Of a DNA stretch of 64,000 nt, positions 25,801 to 38,500 are shown piece after piece. A program made the position numbers and the translations under genes. The stretch lies in NCBI GenBank assembly GCA_027186245.1, contig CP114496.1, forward strand, positions 5,361,501 to 5,425,500, given 5' to 3'. This DNA is from Coriaria nepalensis. Its lineage: Eukaryota; Streptophyta; Magnoliopsida; Cucurbitales; Coriariaceae. Each line of letters opens with the position of its first letter. Within the stretch, counting starts at the first letter, position 1. Under the pieces are notes generated by a model. That model was not told the DNA's origin and did no database searches. It saw only the letters and a program-made list of their open reading frames with translations.

Positions 25801-27502
25801 TCAAGTCAATAACATATTTCAAAGCAAGTTGAACGAATTCTATTTTCGCACTACAAACACAAGTTTTGTGCATAAGTTGCAAATGGTCAATGCAAGGAAA
25901 GTGTGCATTAGTTTAGCCTTAAAATCATTTGATTGAGTCATTTCAAGTCAATAACATCAAAGGAAGTTGAACGAATTCTATTTTCGCACTACAAACACAA
26001 GTTTTGTGCATAACTTGCAAATGGTCAATGCAAGGAAAGTGTGCATTAGTTTAGCCTTAAAATCAGTTGAATGAGTCATTTCAAGTCAATAACATATTGC
26101 AAAGCAGGTTGAACGAATTCTATTTTCGCACTACAAACACAGGTTTTGGGCATAACTTGCACATGGCTATTGCAAGGAAACTGTGCATTAGTTTAATCTT
26201 AAAATCATTTGAATGAGTCATTTCAAGTCAATAACATATTTCAAAGCAAGTTGAACGAATTCTATTTTCGGACTACAAACACAGGTTTTGGGCATAACTT
26301 GCACATGGCTATTGCAAGGAAAGTGTGCATTAGTTTAATCTTAAAATCATTTGAATGAGTCATTTCAGGTCAATAACATATTTCATAGCATATTCAACGA
26401 ATTCTATTTTCGCACTACAAACACAGGTTTTGGGCATAATTTGCAAATGATCAATGCAAGGAAAGTGTGCATTAGTTTAGCCTTAAAATCAGTTGAATGA
26501 GTCATTTCAAGTCAATAACATATTGCAAAGCAGGTTGAACGAATTCTATTTTCGCACTACAAACACAGGTTTTGGGCATAACTTGCACATGGCTATTGCA
26601 AGGAAACTGTGCATTAGTTTAATCTTAAAATCATTTGAATGAGTCATTTCAAGTCAATAACATATTTCAAAGCTTGTTGAACGAATTCTATTTTCGGACT
26701 ACAAACACAGGTTTTGGGCATAACTTGCACATGGCTATTGCAAGGAAAGTGTGCATTAGTTTAATCTTAAAATCATTTGAATGAGTCATTTCAAGTCAAT
26801 AACATATTACAAATCAAGTTGAACGAATTCTATTTTCGCACTACAAACACAGGTTTTGGGCATAATCTGCAAATGATCAATGCAAGGAAAGTGTGCATTA
26901 GTTTAGCCTTAAAATCATTTGAATGAGTCATTTCAGGTCAATAACATATTTCAAAGCAGGTTGAACGAATTCTATTTTCGCACTACAAACACAAGTTTTG
27001 TGCATAACTTGCAAATGGTCAATGCAAGGAAACTGTGCATTAGTTTAATCTTAAAATCATTTGAATGAGTCATTTCAAGTCAATAACATATTTCAAAGCA
27101 AGTTGAACGAATTCTATTTTCGCACTACAAACACAAGTTTTGTGCATAAGTTGCAAATGGTCAATGCAAGGAAAGTGTGCATTAGTTTAGCCTTAAAATC
27201 ATTTGATTGAGTCATTTCAAGTCAATAACATCAAAGGAAGTTGAACGAATTCTATTTTCGCACTACAAACACAAGTTTTGTGCATAACTTGCAAATGGTC
27301 AATGCAAGGAAAGTGTGCATTAGTTTAGCCTTAAAATCATTTGAATGAGTCATTTCAAGTCAATAACATATTGCAAAGCAGGTTGAACGAATTCTATTTT
27401 CGCACTACAAACACAGGTTTTGGGCATAACTTACACATGGCTATTGCAAGGAAACTGTGCATTAGTTTAATCTTAAAATCATTTGAATGAGTCATTTCAA
27501 GT
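22837..27502 (+). repeat. 4666-bp super-repeat, copy 2
   Basis: This repeats copy 1 in full, with markers at 23147, 23881, 25637 and 26672, each 4666 bp from its counterpart. I noticed no base difference between the copies while reading, though I did not align them base by base. Such identity implies a very recent segmental duplication, or, if the assembly is at fault, an artificial one. Confidence 0.9.
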
Positions 27503-28918
27503 CAATAACATATTTCAAAGCAAGTTGAACGAATTCTATTTTCGGACTACAAACACAGGTTTTGGGCATAACTTGCACATGGCTATTGCAAGGAAAGTGT
27601 GCATTAGTTTAATCTTAAAATCATTTGAATGAGTCATTTCAGGTCAATAACATATTTCATAGCATATTCAACGAATTCTATTTTCGCACTACAAACACAG
27701 GTTTTGGGCATAATTTGCAAATGATCAATGCAAGGAAAGTGTGCATTAGTTTAGCCTTAAAATCATTTGAATGAGTCATTTCAGGTCAATAACATATTTC
27801 AAAGCAGGTTGAACGAATTCTATTTTCGCACTACAAACACAAGTTTTGTGCATAACTTGCAAATGGTCAATGCAAGGAAACTGTGCATTAGTTTAATCTT
27901 AAAATCATTTGAATGAGTCATTTCAAGTCAATAACATATTTCAAAGCAAGTTGAACGAATTCTATTTTCGCACTACAAACACAAGTTTTGTGCATAAGTT
28001 GCAAATGGTCAATGCAAGGAAAGTGTGCATTAGTTTAGCCTTAAAATCATTTGATTGAGTCATTTCTAGTCAATAACATCAAAGGAAGTTGAAAGAATTC
28101 TATTTTCGCACTACAAACACAAGTTTTGTGCATAACTTGCAAATGGTCAATGCAAGGAAAGTGTGCATTAGTTTAGCCTTAAAATCATTTGAATGAGTCA
28201 TTTCAAGTCAATAACATATTGCAAAGCAGGTTGAACGAATTCTATTTTCGCACTACAAACACAGGTTTTGGGCATAACTTGCACATGGCTATTGCAAGGA
28301 AACTGTGCATTAGTTTAATCTTAAAATCATTTGAATGAGTCATTTCAAGTCAATAACATATTTCAAAGCAAGTTGAACGAATTCTATTTTCGGACTACAA
28401 ACACAGGTTTTGGGCATAACTTGCACATGGCTATTGCAAGGAAAGTGTGCATTAGTTTAATCTTAAAATCATTTGAATGAGTCATTTCAAGTCAATAACA
28501 TATTACAAAGCAAGTTGAACGAATTCTATTTTCGCACTACAAACACAGGTTTTGGGCATAATTTGCAAATGATCAATGCAAGGAAAGTGTGCATTAGTTT
28601 AGCCTTAAATTCATTTGAATGAGTCATTTCAGGTCAATAACATATTTCAAAGCAGGTTGAACGAATTCTATTTTCGCACTACAAACACAAGTTTTGTGCA
28701 TAACTTGCAAATGGTCAATGCAAGGAAACTGTGCATTAGTTTAATCTTAAAATCATTTGAATGAGTCATTTCAAGTCAATAACATATTTCAAAGCAAGTT
28801 GAACGAATTCTATTTTCGCACTACAAACACAAGTTTTGTGCATAAGTTGCAAATGGTCAATGCAAGGAAAGTGTGCATTAGTTTAGCCTTAAAATCATTT
28901 GATTGAGTCATTTCAAGT

Positions 28919-29194
28919 CAATAACATCAAAGGAAGTTGAACGAATTCTATTTTCGCACTACAAACACAAGTTTTGTGCATAAGTTGCAAATGGTCAATG
29001 CAAGGAAAGTGTGCATTAGTTTAGCCTTAAAATCATTTGATTGAGTCATTTCAAGTCAATAACATCAAAGGAAGTTGAACGAATTCTATTTTCGCACTAC
29101 AAACACAAGTTTTGTGCATAACTTGCAAATGGTCAATGCAAGGAAAGTGTGCATTAGTTTAGCCTTAAAATCATTTGAATGAGTCATTTCAAGT
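28919..29194 (+). repeat. Two adjacent 138-bp monomers
   Basis: The first (28919) has CATAAGTTGC and GATTGAG like P4, joined to the P5 deletion, so it is a P5/P4 hybrid; the second (29057) is an ordinary P5. The same pair recurs 3530 bp later at 32449-32724. Confidence 0.85.
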
Positions 29195-29336
29195 CAATAA
29201 CATATTGCAAAGCAGGTTGAACGAATTCTATTTTCGCACTACAAACACAGGTTTTGGGCATAACTTACACATGGCTATTGCAAGGAAACTGTGCATTAGT
29301 TTAATCTTAAAATCATTTGAATGAGTCATTTCAAGT

Positions 29337-29478
29337 CAATAACATATTTCAAAGCAAGTTGAACGAATTCTATTTTCGCACTACAAACACAAGTTTTGTG
29401 CATAAGTTGCAAATGGTCAATGCAAGGAAAGTGTGCATTAGTTTAGCCTTAAAATCATTTGATTGAGTCATTTCAAGT
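29337..29478 (+). repeat. Hybrid P1/P4 monomer
   Basis: It follows a P6 as P1 normally does, but from about position 43 it is P4 (CGCACTAC, AAGTTTTGTGC, CATAAGTTGC). This removes three monomers from the hexamer and gives the 422-bp P5 spacing. In the partial copy B the equivalent place is an ordinary P1 (32867), so the exchange is younger than the 3530-bp duplication or was lost in copy B. Confidence 0.7.
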
Positions 29479-29616
29479 CAATAACATCAAAGGAAGTTGA
29501 ACGAATTCTATTTTCGCACTACAAACACAAGTTTTGTGCATAACTTGCAAATGGTCAATGCAAGGAAAGTGTGCATTAGTTTAGCCTTAAAATCAGTTGA
29601 ATGAGTCATTTCAAGT

Positions 29617-30468
29617 CAATAACATATTGCAAAGCAGGTTGAACGAATTCTATTTTCGCACTACAAACACAGGTTTTGGGCATAACTTGCACATGGCTAT
29701 TGCAAGGAAACTGTGCATTAGTTTAATCTTAAAATCATTTGAATGAGTCATTTCAAGTCAATAACATATTTCAAAGCTTGTTGAACGAATTCTATTTTCG
29801 GACTACAAACACAGGTTTTGGGCATAACTTGCACATGGCTATTGCAAGGAAAGTGTGCATTAGTTTAATCTTAAAATCATTTGAATGAGTCATTTCAAGT
29901 CAATAACATATTACAAATCAAGTTGAACGAATTCTATTTTCGCACTACAAACACAGGTTTTGGGCATAATCTGCAAATGATCAATGCAAGGAAAGTGTGC
30001 ATTAGTTTAGCCTTAAAATCAGTTGAATGAGTCATTTCAAGTCAATAACATATTGCAAAGCAGGTTGAACGAATTCTATTTTCGCACTACAAACACAGGT
30101 TTTGGGCATAACTTGCACATGGCTATTGCAAGGAAACTGTGCATTAGTTTAATCTTAAAATCATTTGAATGAGTCATTTCAAGTCAATAACATATTTCAA
30201 AGCTTGTTGAACGAATTCTATTTTCGGACTACAAACACAGGTTTTGGGCATAACTTGCACATGGCTATTGCAAGGAAAGTGTGCATTAGTTTAATCTTAA
30301 AATCATTTGAATGAGTCATTTCAAGTCAATAACATATTACAAATCAAGTTGAACGAATTCTATTTTCGCACTACAAACACAGGTTTTGGGCATAATCTGC
30401 AAATGATCAATGCAAGGAAAGTGTGCATTAGTTTAGCCTTAAAATCATTTGAATGAGTCATTTCAGGT
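29617..30468 (+). repeat. Trimer tandem duplication (2 x 426 bp)
   Basis: The order P6, P1 with CAAAGCTTG, P2 with CATAATCTGC occurs twice in a row; the CTTG marker is at 29776 and 30202. The first P2 (29901) ends CAGTTGAATGAG like a P5, showing where the exchange took place. Confidence 0.85.
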
Positions 30469-31032
30469 CAATAACATATTTCAAAGCAGGTTGAACGAAT
30501 TCTATTTTCGCACTACAAACACAAGTTTTGTGCATAACTTGCAAATGGTCAATGCAAGGAAACTGTGCATTAGTTTAATCTTAAAATCATTTGAATGAGT
30601 CATTTCAAGTCAATAACATATTTCAAAGCAAGTTGAACGAATTCTATTTTCGCACTACAAACACAAGTTTTGTGCATAAGTTGCAAATGGTCAATGCAAG
30701 GAAAGTGTGCATTAGTTTAGCCTTAAAATCATTTGATTGAGTCATTTCAAGTCAATAACATCAAAGGAAGTTGAACGAATTCTATTTTCGCACTACAAAC
30801 ACAAGTTTTGTGCATAACTTGCAAATGGTCAATGCAAGGAAAGTGTGCATTAGTTTAGCCTTAAAATCATTTGAATGAGTCATTTCAAGTCAATAACATA
30901 TTGCAAAGCAGGTTGAACGAATTCTATTTTCGCACTACAAACACAGGTTTTGGGCATAACTTACACATGGCTATTGCAAGGAAACTGTGCATTAGTTTAA
31001 TCTTAAAATCATTTGAATGAGTCATTTCAAGT

Positions 31033-32908
31033 CAATAACATATTTCAAAGCAAGTTGAACGAATTCTATTTTCGGACTACAAACACAGGTTTTGGGCATA
31101 ACTTGCACATGGCTATTGCAAGGAAAGTGTGCATTAGTTTAATCTTAAAATCATTTGAATGAGTCATTTCAGGTCAATAACATATTTCATAGCATATTCA
31201 ACGAATTCTATTTTCGCACTACAAACACAGGTTTTGGGCATAATTTGCAAATGATCAATGCAAGGAAAGTGTGCATTAGTTTAGCCTTAAAATCATTTGA
31301 ATGAGTCATTTCAGGTCAATAACATATTTCAAAGCAGGTTGAACGAATTCTATTTTCGCACTACAAACACAAGTTTTGTGCATAACTTGCAAATGGTCAA
31401 TGCAAGGAAACTGTGCATTAGTTTAATCTTAAAATCATTTGAATGAGTCATTTCAAGTCAATAACATATTTCAAAGCAAGTTGAACGAATTCTATTTTCG
31501 CACTACAAACACAAGTTTTGTGCATAAGTTGCAAATGGTCAATGCAAGGAAAGTGTGCATTAGTTTAGCCTTAAAATCATTTGATTGAGTCATTTCTAGT
31601 CAATAACATCAAAGGAAGTTGAAAGAATTCTATTTTCGCACTACAAACACAAGTTTTGTGCATAACTTGCAAATGGTCAATGCAAGGAAAGTGTGCATTA
31701 GTTTAGCCTTAAAATCATTTGAATGAGTCATTTCAAGTCAATAACATATTGCAAAGCAGGTTGAACGAATTCTATTTTCGCACTACAAACACAGGTTTTG
31801 GGCATAACTTGCACATGGCTATTGCAAGGAAACTGTGCATTAGTTTAATCTTAAAATCATTTGAATGAGTCATTTCAAGTCAATAACATATTTCAAAGCA
31901 AGTTGAACGAATTCTATTTTCGGACTACAAACACAGGTTTTGGGCATAACTTGCACATGGCTATTGCAAGGAAAGTGTGCATTAGTTTAATCTTAAAATC
32001 ATTTGAATGAGTCATTTCAAGTCAATAACATATTACAAAGCAAGTTGAACGAATTCTATTTTCGCACTACAAACACAGGTTTTGGGCATAATTTGCAAAT
32101 GATCAATGCAAGGAAAGTGTGCATTAGTTTAGCCTTAAATTCATTTGAATGAGTCATTTCAGGTCAATAACATATTTCAAAGCAGGTTGAACGAATTCTA
32201 TTTTCGCACTACAAACACAAGTTTTGTGCATAACTTGCAAATGGTCAATGCAAGGAAACTGTGCATTAGTTTAATCTTAAAATCATTTGAATGAGTCATT
32301 TCAAGTCAATAACATATTTCAAAGCAAGTTGAACGAATTCTATTTTCGCACTACAAACACAAGTTTTGTGCATAAGTTGCAAATGGTCAATGCAAGGAAA
32401 GTGTGCATTAGTTTAGCCTTAAAATCATTTGATTGAGTCATTTCAAGTCAATAACATCAAAGGAAGTTGAACGAATTCTATTTTCGCACTACAAACACAA
32501 GTTTTGTGCATAAGTTGCAAATGGTCAATGCAAGGAAAGTGTGCATTAGTTTAGCCTTAAAATCATTTGATTGAGTCATTTCAAGTCAATAACATCAAAG
32601 GAAGTTGAACGAATTCTATTTTCGCACTACAAACACAAGTTTTGTGCATAACTTGCAAATGGTCAATGCAAGGAAAGTGTGCATTAGTTTAGCCTTAAAA
32701 TCATTTGAATGAGTCATTTCAAGTCAATAACATATTGCAAAGCAGGTTGAACGAATTCTATTTTCGCACTACAAACACAGGTTTTGGGCATAACTTACAC
32801 ATGGCTATTGCAAGGAAACTGTGCATTAGTTTAATCTTAAAATCATTTGAATGAGTCATTTCAAGTCAATAACATATTTCAAAGCAAGTTGAACGAATTC
32901 TATTTTCG
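31033..32908 (+). repeat. 3530-bp super-repeat, partial copy B
   Basis: This matches 27503-29378 with all markers 3530 bp further on (TTCTAGTC at 31596, AAATTCATTTG at 32137, the double P5 at 32449 and 32587, TTACACATGG in P6). Correspondence stops at monomer position 43 of 32867, where copy A has the P1/P4 hybrid. Confidence 0.88.
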
Positions 32909-35406
32909 GACTACAAACACAGGTTTTGGGCATAACTTGCACATGGCTATTGCAAGGAAAGTGTGCATTAGTTTAATCTTAAAATCATTTGAATGAGTCA
33001 TTTCAGGTCAATAACATATTTCATAGCATATTCAACGAATTCTATTTTCGCACTACAAACACAGGTTTTGGGCATAATTTGCAAATGATCAATGCAAGGA
33101 AAGTGTGCATTAGTTTAGCCTTAAAATCATTTGAATGAGTCATTTCAGGTCAATAACATATTTCAAAGCAGGTTGAACGAATTCTATTTTCGCACTACAA
33201 ACACAAGTTTTGTGCATAACTTGCAAATGGTCAATGCAAGGAAACTGTGCATTAGTTTAATCTTAAAATCATTTGAATGAGTCATTTCAAGTCAATAACA
33301 TATTTCAAAGCAAGTTGAACGAATTCTATTTTCGCACTACAAACACAAGTTTTGTGCATAAGTTGCAAATGGTCAATGCAAGGAAAGTGTGCATTAGTTT
33401 AGCCTTAAAGTCATTTGATTGAGTCATTTCAAGTCAATAACATCAAAGGAAGTTGAAAGAATTCTATTTTCGCACTACAAACACAAGTTTTGTGCATAAC
33501 TTGCAAATGGTCAATGCAAGGAAAGTGTGCATTAGTTTAGCGTTAAAATCATTTGAATGAGTCATTTCAAGTCAATAACATATTTCAAAGCAAGTTGAAC
33601 GAATTCTATTTTCGCACTACAAACACAAGTTTTGTGCATAAGTTGCAAATGGTCAATGCAAGGAAAGTGTGCATTAGTTTAGCCTTAAAATCATTTGATT
33701 GAGTCATTTCAAGTCAATAACATCAAAGGAAGTTGAACGAATTCTATTTTCGCACTACAAACACAAATTTTGTGCATAACTTGCAAATGGTCAATGCAAG
33801 GAAAGTGTGCATTAGTTTAGCCTTAAAATCATTTGAATGAGTCATTTCAAGTCAATAACATATTGCAAAGCAGGTTGAACGAATTCTATTTTCGCACTAC
33901 AAACACAGGTTTTGGGCATAACTTACACATGGCCATTGCAAGGAAACTGTGCATTAGTTTAATCTTAAAATCATTTGAATGAGTCATTTCAAGTCAATAA
34001 CATATTTCAAAGCAAGTTGAACGAATTCTATTTTCGGACTACAAACACAGGTTTTGGGCATAACTTGCACATGGCTATTGCAAGGAAAGTGTGCATTAGT
34101 TTAATCTTAAAATCATTTGAATGAGTCATTTCAGGTCAATAACATATTTCATAGCATATTCAACGAATTCTATTTTCGCACTACAAACACAGGTTTTGGG
34201 CATAATTTGCAAATGATCAATGCAAGGAAAGTGTGCATTAGTTTAGCCTTAAAATCATTTGAATGAGTCATTTCAGGTCAATAACATATTTCAAAGCAGG
34301 TTGAACGAATTCTATTTTCGCACTACAAACACAAGTTTTGTGCATAACTTGCAAATGGTCAATGCAAGGAAACTGTGCATTAGTTTAATCTTAAAATCAT
34401 TTGAATGAGTCATTTCAAGTCAATAACATCAAAGGAAGTTGAACGAATTCTATTTTCGCACTACAAACACAAATTTTGTGCATAACTTGCAAATGGTCAA
34501 TGCAAGGAAAGTGTGCATTAGTTTAGCCTTAAAATCATTTGAATGAGTCATTTCAAGTCAATAACATATTGCAAAGCAGGTTGAACGAATTCTATTTTCG
34601 CACTACAAACACAGGTTTTGGGCATAACTTACACATGGCCATTGCAAGGAAACTGTGCATTAGTTTAATCTTAAAATCATTTGAATGAGTCATTTCAAGT
34701 CAATAACATATTTCAAAGCAAGTTGAACGAATTCTATTTTCGGACTACAAACACAGGTTTTGGGCATAACTTGCACATGGCTATTGCAAGGAAAGTGTGC
34801 ATTAGTTTAATCTTAAAATCATTTGAATGAGTCATTTCAAGTCAATAACATATTACAAAGCAAGTGGAACGAATTCTATTTTCGCACTACAAACACAGGT
34901 TTTGGGCATAATTTGCAAATGATCAATGCAAGGAAAGTGTGCATTAGTTTAGCCTTAAAATCATTTGAATGAGTCATTTCAAGTCAATAACATATTTCAA
35001 AGCAAGTTGAACGAATTCTATTTTCGCACTACAAACACAAGTTTTGTGCATAAGTTGCAAATGGTCAATGCAAGGAAAGTGTGCATTAGTTTAGCCTTAA
35101 AATCATTTGATTGAGTCATTTCAAGTCAATAACATCAAAGGAAGTTGAACGAATTCTATTTTCGCACTACAAACACAAGTTTTGTGCATAACTTGCAAAT
35201 GGTCAATGCAAGGAAAGTGTGCATTAGTTTAGCCTTAAAATCATTTGAATGAGTCATTTCAAGTCAATAACATATTACAAAGCAAGTTGAACGAATTCTA
35301 TTTTCGCACTACAAACACAGGTTTTGGGCATAACTTGCACATGGCTATTGCAAGGAAACTGTGCATTAGTTTAATCTTAAAATCATTTGAATGAGTCATT
35401 TCAAGT
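32909..35406 (+). repeat. Rearranged 6-mer HOR tail
   Basis: Hexamer monomers continue but with missing members: P5 spacings of 848, 280, 706 and 706 bp instead of a steady 848. New linked markers appear: ACAAATTTTG in P5 (33715, 34421) followed by GGCCATT in P6. At 34421 a GAATGAG monomer runs straight into a P5, a junction not seen in the regular hexamer. GAACG is changed to GTGGAACG in P2 at 34843. Confidence 0.85.
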
Positions 35407-35560
35407 CAATAACATATTTCATAACATATTTCATAGCATATTCAACGAATTCTATTTTCGCACGACAAACACAAGTTTTGTGCATAACTTGCAAATGGTC
35501 AATGCAAGGAAAGTGTGCATTAGTTTAGCCTTAAAATCATTTGATTGAGCCATTTCAAGT
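35407..35560 (+). repeat. 154-bp monomer with 12-bp duplication, copy 1
   Basis: AACATATTTCAT is present twice in succession before AGCATATTC, adding 12 bp to a CATAGCATATTCAAC-type monomer. The same monomer, also with CGCACGAC, recurs at 42227-42380. Replication slippage is the likely origin. Confidence 0.92.
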
Positions 35561-38500
35561 CAATAACATATTTCAAAGCAAGTTGAACGAATTCTATTTT
35601 CGCACGACAAACACAAGTTTTGTGCATAACTTGCAAATGGTCAATGCAAGGAAAGTGTGCAATAGTTTAGCCTTAAAATCATTTGATTGAGTCATTTCAA
35701 GTCGATAACATATTTCAAAGGAAGTTGAACGAATTCTATTTTCGCACTACAAACACAAGTTTTGTGGATAACTTGCAAATGGTCAATGCAAGGAAACTGT
35801 GCATTAGGTTAATCTTAAAATCATTTGAATGAGTCATTTCAAGTCAATAACATATTTCAAAGCAAGTTGAACGAATTCTATTTTCGGACTACAAACACAG
35901 GTTTTGGGCATAACTTGCACATGGCTATTGCAAGGAAAGTGTGCATTAGTTTAATCTTAAAATCATTTGAATGAGTCATTTCAAGTCAATAACATATTAC
36001 AAAGCAAGTTGAACGAATTCTATTTTCGCACTACAAACACAGGTTTTGGGCATAATTTGCAAATGATCAATGCAAGGAAAGTGTGCATTAGTTTAGCCTT
36101 AAAATCATTTGAATGAGTCATTTCAGGTCAATAACATATTTCAAAGCAGGTTGAACGAATTCTATTTTCGCACTACAAACACAAGTTTTGTGCATAACTT
36201 GCAAATGGTCAATGCAAGGAAATTGTGCATTAGTTTAATCTTAAAATCATTTGAATGAGTCATTTCAAGTCAATAGCATATTTCAAAGCAAGTTGAACGA
36301 ATTCTATTTTCGCACTACAAACACAAGTTTTGTGCATAACTTGCAAATGGTCAATGCAAGGAAAGTGTGCATTAGTTTAGCCTTAAAATCATTTGATTGA
36401 GTCATTTCAAGTCGATAACATATTTCAAAGGAAGTTGAACGAATTCTATTTTCGCACTACAAACACAAGTTTTGTGCATAACTTGCAAATGGTCAATGCA
36501 AGGAAAGTGTGCAATAGTTTAGCCTTAAAATCATTTGAATGAGTCATTTCAAGTCAATAACATATTGCAAAGCAGGTTGAACGAATTCTATTTTCGCACT
36601 ACAAACACAGGTTTTGGGCATAACTTGCACATGGCTATTGCAAGGAAACTGTGCATTAGTTTAATCTTAAAATCATTTGAATGAGTCATTTCAAGTCAAT
36701 AACATATTTCATAGCATATTCAACGAATTCTATTTTCGCACTACCAACACAAGTTTTGTGCATAACTTGCAAATGGTCAATGCAAGGAAAGTGTGCATTA
36801 GTTTAGCCTTAAAATCATTTGATTGAGCCATTTCAAGTCAATAACATATTTCAAAGCAAGTTGAACGAATTCTATTTTCGCACGACAAACACAAGTTTTG
36901 TGCATAACTTGCAAATGGTCAATGCGAGAAAAGTGTGCATTAGTTTAGCCTTAAAATCATTTGAATGAGTCATTTCAAGTCAATAACATATTGCAAAGCA
37001 GGTTGAACGAATTCTATTTTCGCACTACAAACACAGGTTTTGGGCATAACTTGCACATGGCTATTGCAAGGAAAGTGTGCATTAGTTTAATCTTAAAATC
37101 ATTTGAATGAGTCATTTCAAGTCAATAACATATTACAAAGCAAGTGGAACGAATTCTATTTTCGCACTACAAACACAGGTTTTGGGCATAATTTGCAAAT
37201 GATCAATGCAAGGAAAGTGTGCATTAGTTTAGCCTTAAAATCATTTGAATGAGTCATTTCAAGTCAATAACATATTTCAAAGCAAGTTGAACGAATTCTA
37301 TTTTCGCACTACAAACACAAGTTTTGTGCATAAGTTGCAAATGGTCAATGCAAGGAAAGTGTGCATTAGTTTAGCCTTAAAATCATTTGATTGAGTCATT
37401 TCAAGTCAATAACATCAAAGGAAGTTGAACGAATTCTATTTTCGCACTACAAACACAAGTTTTGTGCATAACTTGCAAATGGTCAATGCAAGGAAAGTGT
37501 GCATTAGTTTAGCCTTAAAATCATTTGATTGAGTCATTTCAAGTCGATAACATATTTCAAAGGAAGTTGAACGAATTCTATTTTCGCACTACAAACACAA
37601 GTTTTGTGCATAACTTGCAAATGGTCAATGCAAGGAAAGTGTGCAATAGTTTAGCCTTAAAATCATTTGAATGAGTCATTTCAAGTCAATAACATATTGC
37701 AAAGCAGGTTGAACGAATTCTATTTTCGCACTACAAACACAGGTTTTGGGCATAACTTGCACATGTCTATTGCAAGGAAACTGTGCATTAGTTTAATCTT
37801 AAAATCATTTGAATGAGTCATTTCAAGTCAATAACATATTTCAAAGCAAGTTGAACGAATTCTATTTTCGGACTACAAACACAGGTTTTGGGCATAACTT
37901 GCACATGGCTATTGCAAGGAAAGTGTGCATTAGTTTAGTCTTAAAATCATTTGAATGAGTCATTTCAGGTCAATAACATATTTCATAGCATATTCAACGA
38001 ATTCTATTTTCGCACTACAAACACAGGTTTTGGGCATAATTTGCAAATGATCAATGCAAGGAAAGTGTGCATTAGTTTAGCCTTAAAATCATTTGAATGA
38101 GTCATTTCAGGTCAATAACATATTTCAAAGCAGGTTGAATGAATTCTATTTTCGCACTACAAACACAAGTTTTGTGCATAACTTGCAAATGGTCAATGCA
38201 AGGAAACTGTGCATTAGTTTAATCTTAAAATCATTTGAATGAGTCATTTCAAGTCAATAACATATTTCAAAGCAAGTTGAACGAATTCTATTTTCGCACT
38301 ACAAACACAGGTTTTGGGCATAACTTGCACATGGCTATTGCAAGGAAAGTGTGCATTAGTTTAATCTTAAAATCATTTGAATGAGTCATTTCAAGTCAAT
38401 AACATATTACAAAGCAAGTGGAACGAATTCTATTTTCGCACTACAAACACAGGTTTTGGGCATAATTTGCAAATGATCAATGCAAGGAAAGTGTGCATTA

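Larger units (their letters stand above)
27503..31032 (+). repeat. 3530-bp super-repeat, copy A (25 monomers)
   Basis: It starts like the 4666-bp unit (P1, CATAGCATATTCAAC hybrid, P3, P4) but without the GAATGAATTC change, and carries its own markers CATTTCTAGTC with GAAAGAATTC (28066 on). It contains two adjacent 138-bp P5 monomers (28919 and 29057), a P1/P4 hybrid (29337) and a trimer duplication (29617-30468). P5 spacings are 848, 848, 138, 422 and 1274, summing to 3530. Confidence 0.9.

Noticed and set aside
18171..27502. Assembly artefact as the explanation of the identical 4666-bp copies
   Set aside because: Cannot be excluded from sequence alone; kept as a real duplication for annotation because the flanking units differ in ordered, interpretable ways, with the caveat stated in the findings.
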